A program made the translations under genes and the position numbers. Below are positions 28,132-37,956 of a stretch of DNA of 64,000 nucleotides, in pieces. The notes beneath the pieces were generated by a model. It made no database searches and was not told where the DNA came from. It was given only the letters and a program-made list of their open reading frames with translations. Origin of the DNA: Pisolithus tinctorius (taxonomy: Eukaryota; Basidiomycota; Agaricomycetes; Boletales; Pisolithaceae); NCBI GenBank assembly GCA_024663395.1, contig JANFAH010000117.1, positions 35,686-99,685 of the forward strand, in the 5' to 3' direction. Positions within the stretch are counted from its first letter, which is position 1, and every line of letters begins with the position of its first letter.

Positions 28132-28758
28132 TATATAGTACGAGCTGGGGCGCACTGCGGTCGTCGTCAATGTTCAAGCACCCACGTTCACGTTTACTGT
28201 AATATTGATATTGATGCCATTGACGAGTGCTTGGTAAGTACACAGCCACCATGATGGCATGCTAGTAGGTTGCGAGTAGTCCCCATCCTAATCGAGTCCA
28301 CTATTCGTATCAATGCTTATTGTGTACGTCTCGCAACGTACTGCCAACTTTGTTATCTTGCAATGAGAAGAAAACATGGAAATGTTCGAGGGAAGAGGGG
28401 GGGGGTTCTTTGTCGCCAGACGTAGGTCTGACCTACAACTGCGTGTATAACTGGGAGTGCCAGTGAGAGTTGAGACCAGCTCATTTCACAGCTGTGGGAT
28501 TAGCCTAAGTTCAAGTCTGTGCGAAGTGGGTTTACTGAGTGGACGGATCTCCGGCACACTGTTCCCCATTCCTTTTTTGCGTGTCGGTGATGGTCGCGGC
28601 CAACGTCCTCGTTTCCCTCTCCCGGTGGTGGTAAGTTATACACGGAGCCACCTGTCCTGTCCTCATACCCAACTTTCAGTCAAACCACCGTACATGAACT
28701 CTTCTGCATCCTGCCATTACCAACGCCACCACCGCGCCCACGAACAAACTTGAAAACG
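28132..28758. other. Divergent promoter region of the EI24-like gene and DUS1
   Basis: About 630 bases between two divergent starts. A G-run lies at about 28398-28408. No coding signal was seen. Confidence 0.5.
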
Positions 28759-30497
28759 ATGTCTATGGCAGATTCTGCACCGGAGAAACCATTCCCTCGC
28801 AAATTATCAGGTTACGATTTTTATCGGGACGTTCTCGGCAGTCCGAAATACGTCGTCGCACCGATGGTCGATCAGAGTGAACTGGTACTTCCTCGTCTAT
28901 CCTGGTATTCATTCGCCTCAACAAGTCATTCACAGGCGTGGAGAATTCTGTCTCGTCGATATGGTGCTCAGGTGAGTACGTCTGTTGGGTCATCAGGTGC
29001 TCCCCACTCATGACTGTCGACTTCGTCGTTAGCTCGTCTACACTCCTATGATCAACGCCAAAGTGCGTCTTCTGTACTCCACCTATTCTTCCAGCGGACT
29101 CTCCATCTTCATAGATATTCGCTTTGAACCCCTCTCAAAAACACCGCGACAAATTTTTCGACATCTCGCACGCAGAAGAAGGTGGTCCCTCTGATCGTCC
29201 ACTTATCGTCCAGTTTTGTGCCAACGACCCCGACCAACTGCTCGCATCCGCACAAGCGATCCAAGATCACTGTGATGCTGTCGATCTGAATCTAGGATGT
29301 CCACAGGAGATCGCGAGGTCTGGCCACTATGGCTCATTTTTGCAGGATGAGTGGGACTTGATCCATAAGTTAGGTGTGTTCTCTTCGCCTTGCCCTTATA
29401 ACGTTTTTGGTGATAGCAAAGTGTTATCTACCTCACTGTATCCTTATGAATACGCACACCACAGTCAACACACTCCACACGCACCTCAAAGTTCCCGTGA
29501 CAGCCAAATTCCGGGTTTTTCCTTCAACCGAAAAAACCGTCGCCTACGCACGGATGCTTGAAAATGCGGGCGCCCAAATCCTTACATGTCATGGTCGCAT
29601 CCGTGAACAGCGTGGTCATAATACCGGTCTCGCAGATTGGTGCAAAATTCGCGCTGTGAAAGAGGCGGTGTCAGTTCCCGTATTCGCGAATGGAAACATC
29701 TCGTATTGGGAGGATGTTCAGAGGTGCTTGGAAGAAACAGGTGCGGATGCGGTGATGTCTGCTGAGGGCCAACTGTATAACCCTGCGTTATTCGCACCTG
29801 CTGCGTCCGGTACTGCTACTAGCACCCCGACGAAAGGGACGTGCGGAGAGGGGATCTACGCACCCCATGCGGAGTTGGCGCTGGAGTATTTGGACATTGT
29901 CAAGAGTCTCAAGACGAAGACGGCGTTGAGCGCTGTCAAGGGACACCTGTTCAAATTAATGCGACCCGCTTTGAGTCGAGAAAGAGACTTACGAGAGCGG
30001 CTGAGTAAAATTGGTGGACCAGATGCTATAGATCAGTATATCGAAGTCGTAGAGGAGATGAGGGAGCGGATGGAGGTGAGTTCTACCTCTGATGGTTGAC
30101 CTACCAACGGTCTTTTGGGATGAATTTCTCTACTAACCGCTTGCCTTCACGTTTCGCGTGGTCTTGGATAGCGTGATGAAGTGGGGTCAACGGGAAAGAC
30201 TGACGAACTGGTAACAATTGAACCTACAGTAGGGCTCAGAGCACTCCCCCACTGGCTCGCGCAACCCTACTTCCGCCCATTGCCTCACACGCATCAAGTA
30301 GATCCCAAAGGTAAGCTCGTTAGCCGCCCCCCCTTCATACTGCACCGATGAGTGAGTTAATGAACACAGCGGTACAACCACAACTGCAGCCACTATCGAA
30401 GCCGCTGCCGTGTCAACTCAATAACGCTCCCGTCAAGAATGGGGATGATCTGGATCGATCAATGCATCCGCGGGTCCCTGTTACTCTTCTTACGTGA
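28759..30497 (+). CDS. DUS1: tRNA-dihydrouridine(16/17) synthase
   Basis: Seven exons: 28759-28884, 28936-28971, 29033-29062, 29115-29373, 29465-30075, 30172-30310 and 30370-30497. They total 1329 nt and 442 residues in phase. Dus1 is an FMN-dependent reductase acting on U16/U17 of tRNAs. Family blocks are '[11 protein letters not shown]', '[20 protein letters not shown]', '[13 protein letters not shown]', '[19 protein letters not shown]', 'TAKFRVF', '[14 protein letters not shown]', 'ANGNI', '[13 protein letters not shown]' and 'LPHWLAQPY'. The catalytic Cys is in 'LGCPQEIAR'. The C-terminal tail is less certain because a GTGAGA donor overlaps the stop. A decayed duplicate lies at 18940-20448. 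Confidence 0.92.
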
Positions 30498-30900
30498 GAC
30501 GACTGGGAATCAGTGTGGTGTACCAGACGATACGGTCGAATATTTTGCGTTGGGACATGGTTTATCTACTATATTGGACAACATTCGTGCTGATATAGCG
30601 CGGATCGCGTTGCGTGAGGGCGAGTATGGTGGCGTAATAATAACCCTCTCGTATTCCAATACTAAGTGAAATGACACACTCAATTCACAGTCGCCGATCC
30701 AATCACAAGTGCTGAGCAGTTACCAGTAATTTACCTTGAGCTGTATAATTGGGTTCAGTATCATACCTCGCCTTCAGTCTGGTGGCAACTATTTCTGGTA
30801 CCTCTCTTTACTAGAACCACCCATCTTAAGGTCCTGAACTGAATGTGGAACAGAAACGAGCAGAAGTTCTTGCAAAGAAAGACTGCGGTGTCAGCAGACT
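30498..30900. other. 3' flank of DUS1 with shared repeat words
   Basis: The first ~125 bases match the flank of the DUS1 pseudogene ('ttttgc..tgggacatggtttatctac', 'gtgctgatata..gcggatcgcgttgcgtgagggcgag'). At 30724-30765 'agtaatttacct.ga.ctgtataat.gg.tt.agtatcat' recurs from 17804, just before the other decayed gene. This marks the breakpoint with the truncated RPN7. Confidence 0.55.
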
Positions 30901-30919
30901 CGCTCAGCACTTGCCTCAG

Positions 30920-31516
30920 GCTCCTGAAGTCATCTCGGTTCTTCCAGAACTGCCGGTCCTGGAAAATCTTCTGCGGAATCTCTATGACTGCCACTACGCA
31001 AAATTTTTCGTAGCGTTAAGTACGCTCTCACCGCAATCCTTATCAATGAATCCATACAGACTGACGTCCACTTCTTCTTTTCATGGAATTATTACCCTGT
31101 CCACTATGATGGGTTCTGTCAACAGCCACACTCAAACAAACGTATTTACTCTCATCCCGACTCTTGTCTCCCCACACTCGATACTACGTGCGCGAAATGC
31201 GTAACCTCGTCTATGCACAACTATTGGAATCGTATCGGAGCGTGACGCTAGAGAGTTTCGGTGGCGCGTTTGGCGTGAGCGTTGACTACATCGACAGGTG
31301 GGTCGCTTTTTTTTTGGTAGGATGTACTGAAGGGAATGGTGTAGGGAACTCTCGCGGTTCATCACAAATGGGCGGTTGCATTGCACGATCGATAAAGTGC
31401 ATGGGATCGTGGAGACGACCAGACCGTCGATCAAGACGGTACAGTATGAGCAAGTGGTCAAGCAGGGAGGTGTACTATTGAATTTCCTGCAGAGACTCAG
31501 TAAAGTACTGTACTGA
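30920..31516 (+). pseudogene. RPN7: 5'-truncated proteasome lid subunit RPN7 (PCI half only)
   Basis: Three exons join in phase: 30920-31019, 31126-31297 and 31345-31516. They encode 147 residues ending in the family tail 'LQRLSKVLY'. Blocks 'APEVISVLPELP', 'NLYDCHYAKFF', '[20 protein letters not shown]', '[15 protein letters not shown]', '[19 protein letters not shown]' and 'QYEQVVKQG' match the C-terminal PCI half of Rpn7, which is normally about 390 residues. No upstream half is visible; the 5' side is replaced by DUS1 flank and repeat words. The retained part has no internal stop, so the truncation may be recent, or the fragment may still be transcribed. Confidence 0.85.
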
Positions 31517-31604
31517 TCACCGGCTGGCATTAGTGTGGACTTCCCTTGCGCAATCGTAAACTGATCTGGCGTTGTCGGTTCACATCATTATCTGACCATC
31601 TTGG

Positions 31605-32494
31605 ATGTCGAGGGGTATGCCATTATCCAATGGAATAGCGATCCGAGGCGACCAGCATGCCAAGTACTGGTTCGACGACGGGTCCGTCATCGCCACTATC
31701 CATCGGACACTCAGCAATCGTAACTCGGAAGAAGATACAGTTCTGTTCAAACTACATTCCAGCCTACCCGTTCGGCGCTCGGCATATTTTATGTTTTGGC
31801 TGCGTTCTCAAAGGCCCAGGTACAGACGAAGGGGAGCCAGTCCATCCTGATACCCTTACTGGCTCGCACATATCAAAGGCGAGAGGCCCACCTGGTCTTG
31901 GCGTACGGGTGAAAGAATTCGTGTCGTTGCTGGAACACCTATACCATGATACGTGAGCGTGTTTCCATGTCTATGTTGCAATAACCATGACTCGATATCA
32001 GGTGTTATATTGATGATTGAATTCTTCCCCCCTTCCACCTCATAGCCCTCTATCATCAAAGTCTCCATTCAGTCATGTCGCGTCGATCCTCCGCGTGTCC
32101 TCCCCATCACAGCTCGAATTTCCTAGCTTACACGCTCTCGTGCGAAGCTACTTGGAAGCGATTTTTCCAAGTGGTCCTTTGCCGTTCATGCATCCCGATC
32201 ATCTTGAGGAGGCATTGGCACTTATGACGGCGTACGACATCAGATCGGTAAGTCGGTTTCCGTCCACTCAACCGTTTTGTTTTTATACCCGTATTCGGAC
32301 GGACTTATGTCTGGATCAGTCTCACCATGTGAACAACACGTTGTTCTCATACCGGAAAATAATCGTGCTCGTCCTCAGAACTGAAAGTGCATTTATTACA
32401 GCCTTGTCACAACAATGGACTTTGAAACAGAAATGGGGAGCTCTGGGTTGCGGCTACCAAGCAGTGATGGTCACTAGGTTGCCGACTTTGGTCC
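31605..32494 (+). pseudogene. BTB/POZ-domain protein, frameshifted
   Basis: Opens with ATG at 31605. The agaric BTB pattern is clear: 'AKYWFDDGSVIATI' with 'VLFKLHSSLPVRRSAYF' in one frame, then 'GPGTDEGEPVHPD..' and 'VKEFVSLLEHLYHD' shifted by one base near 31800. After an intron ending at 32044 come 'VASILRVSSPSQLEFPSLHA' and 'MHPDHLEEALALMTAYDIRS', then a GTAAGT donor at about 32249. A later exon near 32389 gives 'CIYYSLVTTMDFE' before a stop. Such BTB proteins occur in large families in agarics. The frame change around 31800 could be a one-base indel or an intron I could not define. Confidence 0.7.
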
Positions 32495-32499
32495 AGATT

Positions 32500-33126
32500 C
32501 ACCCAGGGATTGGACTGGCCTCATCACATGACAGAATGTTGGTAAGTCAGTCTCCAAACACTTGACAACTTCAAAAACTATAACACTACTGCATGAACAT
32601 CTTGCAGCATGGTTTAAAGCCTTTGGGTTGAGTGTACTTGATGGTAGAAACTTGGAGCTGTATTTGTTGAGATGTGGCAAGCAATGAGCATGACTGCAAC
32701 AAATATATATGTACACCTTATAACACCTGTACATAAGCACAACCATGAGCATGGGTACTTACAGGTAGGGGTATTCACCATTGGCTCAGACATACTTCAG
32801 TGGTTGCGTTCCATATTTGTATGTCAAATTAATGTATACAAGTAATCACAATGTTTCAAACTTCAAACATTCAAATCTGTAAAAAAAAACAGCAGAGATA
32901 TGAGGGTGTGTGTGACAAGCACCAACATCACACTGATGCCAGGTATGTTGCAGTGCAAACTGAATATTGAGCATGCCTTATAAATTGATGATAAGAAATA
33001 GTCCATACCTAGACATACTACTCTTGATGTTTTAACCATATTCAGACTTTATTGGCCTTCAACAGGTTGTTTGCTGAAAACATCTCAGAATAATAATAAC
33101 TCTATAAATAGTGAAAATATCCACTT
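32500..33126. other. AT-rich, CpG-poor junction region
   Basis: From about 32,560 the base composition changes abruptly to AT-rich sequence with hardly any CpG. It includes a short A-run at 32881 and 'tatatatgtac' words. No gene was recognised; it is probably the 3' flank of the GTPase gene that follows on the minus strand. Confidence 0.5.
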
Positions 33127-36100
33127 ACACAGGCGATGCTCAGTGATGGTTCTGATAATAGCATCACATAAACCATCCATATCACCATTATGGTCATGAA
33201 AAGCTGCCTTGAAAGCTTTTGAAATGGCAGGCTGTATATTGGACCTGTTGTATTCCTCCGCACTCAATGACAAAACCTCCTGCCAAAGATGTTGCCCCTG
33301 CTGCATTAAAAAGTAAGAATGCTCAGCAACAAGCAAGCATCCTAGAGCAGTGAGTATATCTTGTGTAGGCAATGGGAAACACTTACCAATGGCATGTTCA
33401 GCCATTGACTGGAGACTTGGGAACCTCCCCAACAAAGTGACATCTTTGGGCAGAGCTGGCATTTGGACAGCAGTATTGACTTCAAATTTTGACTGGTACT
33501 CTGTATGTTTGCCTTAGAGAAAAAGGGGTATTAGGCCAATGCTTACAAGCTAGGAGTTTTAATGGCACATGTTTGACAAATATGGTCAAAGTATACATGG
33601 ATGAGAAGTGTAGCCAGTTGTGGCTGCTATCAGGTTACACACCTCCTGCCATGGAAGGGGACACACCAAGGGCACCACCACACAATGATGATCAGTATAT
33701 GCATGCAAAAAGCATGCAATCACTCACATTCTGCCATAAAAGGTGGTTTAGGGTGTCCATAAAATGTAGCAAATATCAGGGGTAACAGAGTAGAAACACT
33801 TACAAGCTACAAGTCAAGTGGAACCCAAAGTATGGAAGTCAAGGGAATCAGGAAAGATCCAACATTGGACTAAATTCACATACATTCTGCCATACCATCA
33901 TCATGAACAGTGCAAGGTATTGCACTGAGCAGACATCCAGCTGAACATACCATAAAATCACTCACCTCCTATCATGCCACCAATATCAAGATTGCAAGTG
34001 AGGGCATTGAGTAGACATCCAGCTAAACATGCCATGAAATCACTCACATTCTGTCATGCCACCAACATCAAGAGTGCAAGTGAGGACATTGAGCAGACAT
34101 CCAGCTAAACATGGCATGAAATCACTCACATCCTGTCATGCCACCAACATCAAGAGAGCAAGTCAGGACATTGAGCAGACATCCAGCTAAACATGGCATG
34201 AAATCACTCACATACTGTCATGCCACCAACATCAAGAGTGCAAGTGAGGCCATTGAGTAGACATCCAGCTAAACATGGCATGAAATCACTCACATCCTTC
34301 ATGCCACCAACACCAAGAGTGCAAGTGAGGCCATTGAGCAGACATCCAGCTGAACATGGCATGAAATCACTCACAAACTGTCATGCCACCAACATCAAGA
34401 GTGCAAGTGAGGCCATTGAACAGACATCCAGCTCAGCATGCCATGAAATCACTCACATACTGTCATGCCACCAACATCAAGAGTGCAAGTGAGGCCATTG
34501 AGCAGACATCCAGCTAAACATGCCATGAAATCACTCACAACCTGTCATGCCACCAACATCAAGAGGCAAGTGAGACCATTGAGCAGACATCCAGCTAAAC
34601 ATGGCATGAAATCACTCACATCCTGTCATGCCACCAACATCAAGAGAGCAAGTGAGGACATTGAGCAGACATCCAGCTAACATGGCATGAAATCACTCAC
34701 ATCCTGTCATGCCACCAACATCAAGAGAGCAAGTGAGGAGATTGAACAGACACCCAGCTAAACATGCCATGAAATCACTCACATCCTGTCATGCCACCAA
34801 CATCAAGAATGCAAGTGAGGCCATTGAGCAGACATCCAGCTGAACATGCCATGAGATCACTCACCCGCTGTCATGCCACCAACATGAAGGGTGCAGGTGA
34901 GGCTGTTGAGCAGATGTCCAGCTAAACATGGCATGAAATCACTCACCCCCTGTCATGCCACCAACATCAAGGGTGCAAGTGAGGCCATTGAGCAGACATC
35001 CAGCTAAACATGGCATGAAATCACTCACTTCCTGTCATGCCACCAACATCAAGAGTGCAAGTGAGGACATTGAGCAGACATCCAGTTGAACATGCTGTGA
35101 AATCAATCACCTCCTGTCATGCCACCAACATCAAGAGTGCAAGTGAGGCCATTGAGCAGACATCCAGCTGAACATGCCATGAAATTGCTCACATCCTGTC
35201 ATGCCACAACATCAAGAGTGCAGGTGAGGCTGTTGAGCAGACATCCAACTAAACATGGCATGAAATCACTCACATCCTGTCATGCCACCAACATCAAGAG
35301 AGCAAGTGAGGACATTGAGCAGACATCCAGCTAAACATGCCATGATAATCACTCACATGCTGTCATGCCACCAACATCAAAGAGTGCAAGCAAGGCCATT
35401 GAGCAGACATCCAGCTAAACATGGCATGAAATCACTCACATACTGTCATGCCATTAACATCAAGAGTGCAAGTGAGGCCATTGAGTAGACATCCAGCTAA
35501 ACATGCCCTGAAATCACTCACATCCTGTCATGCCACCAACATCAAGAGAACAAGTGAGACCATTGAGCAGACATCCAGCTAAATGTGGCATGAAATCACT
35601 CACCCACTGTCATGCCACCAACATCAAGAGTGCAAGTGAGGCCATTGAGCAGACATCCAGCTAAACATGCCATCAAATCACTCACCCACTGTCATGCCAC
35701 CAACATCAAGAGTGCAAGTGAGGTTATTGAGCAGACATCCAGCTAAACATGCCATGACATCACTCACACCCTGTCATGCCACCAACATCAAGAGTGCAAG
35801 TGAGACCATTGAGCAGACATCCAGCTAAACATGGCATGAAATCACTCACACCCTGTCATGCCACCAACATCAAGAATGCAAGTGAGGCCATTGAGCAGAT
35901 ATCCAGCTGAACATGCCATGAAATCACTCACAAGCTGTTATGCCACCCACATCAAGAGTGCAAGTGAGGCCATTGAGCAGACATCCAGCTAAACATGCCA
36001 CATAATCACTCACCCACTGTCATGCCACCAACATCAAGAGTGCAAGTGAGGCCATTGAGCAGACATCCAGCTAAACATGCCATGAAATCACTCACATACT

Positions 36101-37590
36101 GCCATGCCACCAACATCAAGAGTATGAATGACCCTAGTCAGCAAATCCAGCATGGCCATGCCATTAATTACTCACACCCTGTTATTACATTCAAGGGAAC
36201 ATAAAATGTGAGTGTCATTCACTCCATATGTTGGAAGAATTTTGACACTTACACCACAATTTGGAAACCATTTCAGCAAGTCACATTCCAATTCTTTTGC
36301 ATACACCTGCAATCTTCCCTTGAAACCTAGTTCCATTCTGTCTCTCAATGTCCTTCAGAAGATCAGTATCTGCACCAAAATACACTTGCTTACTTACTTG
36401 TGCACAGCATATTGAACACATAGTGCAATACTTGACTGCTGTGTTGATATAAGTAACCTTTGTAAACCTTCCTCATTCAACACATTTGCAGTGCAATGCA
36501 TTAAAGCACTGCAGTCTGCACTCTCTTGATGCATCTCTGCCACCACCAGGATTTTTCAGTAGCACTATCTCTAAGTGACAAAATACCCACTTTGAAGTGT
36601 CACATATCCTTTAGGTGGAAACTTGCACTTGCCAAGCTCATGTTGTATGTGTGCAAGCCACTTTTTCAACAATTCCTGTTCCTTTTCTGCAATCTTTTCC
36701 TGTGCTCCTTCTATTTCCCAGCCTTCATCTTCAAGTTCTTCAATTGCATCCAGATTCAAGGTATCCACCTTTGTCAACAACACTATCACAGGCACTAGGC
36801 AGGTCCTTAGTTATATGACAATCAACCCAGCAAAAGAATTCACCATGTCCTGTGTCACACTCATTGAAGAACTTCTGCTCAGCAGCAGTTACTGTCCTGT
36901 GGTTCTCAGTCATGGGGATGCAAAACCTACATTCTGTTGCCTTAGACTGTAGTCACAAACACTGCATTCCTTACCAGATGGCATGGATTCGTTCATTCAC
37001 CTTTGGAGTGGCTGCACGGTCAACCACAAAGTCCTTCATTTGGTCAAACTCTTCTGCAGCCCCTGCTTCGAACCCACAAGAATCGTGAAACACAAAGCCC
37101 AGGTTACTCTGAAAAATGAGCTCATGCTCAATTCTATGGTAGCCACGCTGGGAGCATTGAGCATTCATATGAGTTTCCACGAGTCAATGTAGCATCTTAC
37201 TGCCAAAGTGCCCTGCACGATAGTATCATCAATCTGAAAATTGTTAGATAGATGTCACAGGATTCTACCGACCCTATAGAACTATACCTTGTTTCCTTTT
37301 CCATCGAAGATCTCCGGATTTTCAGCAGAGTTGCACACTCTTTGGAGGATAGTGGTTTTACCGGCATTTGCTCTGCCCATGACCAGAACTCGAAAGTGCT
37401 CAATTTTTTTAATGTATTCTTGAGCCATCTCAGAATTGAGACGGTAAGCAGGTCCAGAAGACACAGTTGCTGTGATTCGGCATTAGACAATTGAGATTTC
37501 ACGAAGAGCGACAATAATACCTTGCGGAGTATTCTTAGTCTGAGGGGGAACTGGATTCACCACATCACCAATAAGATCGCTAGCTTCTGT
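33127..37590 (-). CDS. Agaric P-loop GTPase (G-domain protein) interrupted by a minisatellite
   Basis: Exons that join in phase are ~37590-37521, 37469-37288, 37233-37201, 37147-36975, 36926-36844, 36794-36604, 36536-36398 and 36369-36307. C-terminal exons lie near 33458-33380 and 33302-33127. The Walker A motif GRANAGKTT is in 'FRVLVMGRANAGKTTILQRV'. 'FVFHDSCGFEAGAAEEFDQM' supplies the G3-like region and 'VLLTKVD' the TKxD specificity motif. The C-terminal part 'DVTLLGRFPSLQSMAEHAIG' resembles the tail of the same family in other agarics. The biological role is unknown. The 5' end is uncertain because the first exon has no clear ATG. The sequence upstream of about 36,960 has normal CpG content, but downstream the same gene is almost CpG-free. 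Between the G domain and the tail lie 2.2 kb of 82-bp repeats. Confidence 0.75.
33973..36184. repeat. 82-bp minisatellite, about 26-27 copies, within the GTPase gene
   Basis: The word 'catgccaccaacatcaag' recurs every 82 bases (33973, 34055, 34137, 34219 ...), with single-base indels in a few units. Each unit continues with 'gcaagtgaggccattgagca' and 'gacatccagctaaacatg', then a 'catgaaatcactcac' block. Read on the minus strand, the gene's sense strand, nearly every unit contains GTGAGTG preceded within 3 bases by a 'tgacag' acceptor. The array is therefore also a string of intron-like cassettes. Confidence 0.95.
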
Positions 37591-37956
37591 GTCCCCACGT
37601 TAAGCATGTCATGTTTCGTAGGCTAGAACAATGTCATACCTGCAGCTGTTGCTTCAGCTACAGCAGGAGCTATATCGCGTGGATCGCTCCGGCTGGCGCG
37701 ATTCGAATCACTGCCAAGCGACTTGAACCACTTCTTGATACGACCAGGAGCCATGTGAATGTAAGATACGATTCTGTGTACTTCACAGTACGGAGCGTAT
37801 GTAAGTCTAATCAGACCATTTCGGCCTATGATACACGCGACCTGTCACGCGTCACGTCACACCTACCCTTGGAGTCTTCTTTCACCCTCTACTGCCCGCC
37901 AAAATGACAGTGCGTCGTCTCTGCTTCACCGTGTTGTCAGGTTCACACATCTGTTT

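Noticed and set aside
28132..28170. Longer N-terminus of the EI24-like protein
   Set aside because: The extension begins at a TTG codon; the ATG at 28131 is a better start.
34220..36204. Series of short plus-strand open frames in the 82-bp array
   Set aside because: Each is the same repeat translated again; 82 is not a multiple of three and the frame breaks in every second or third unit.
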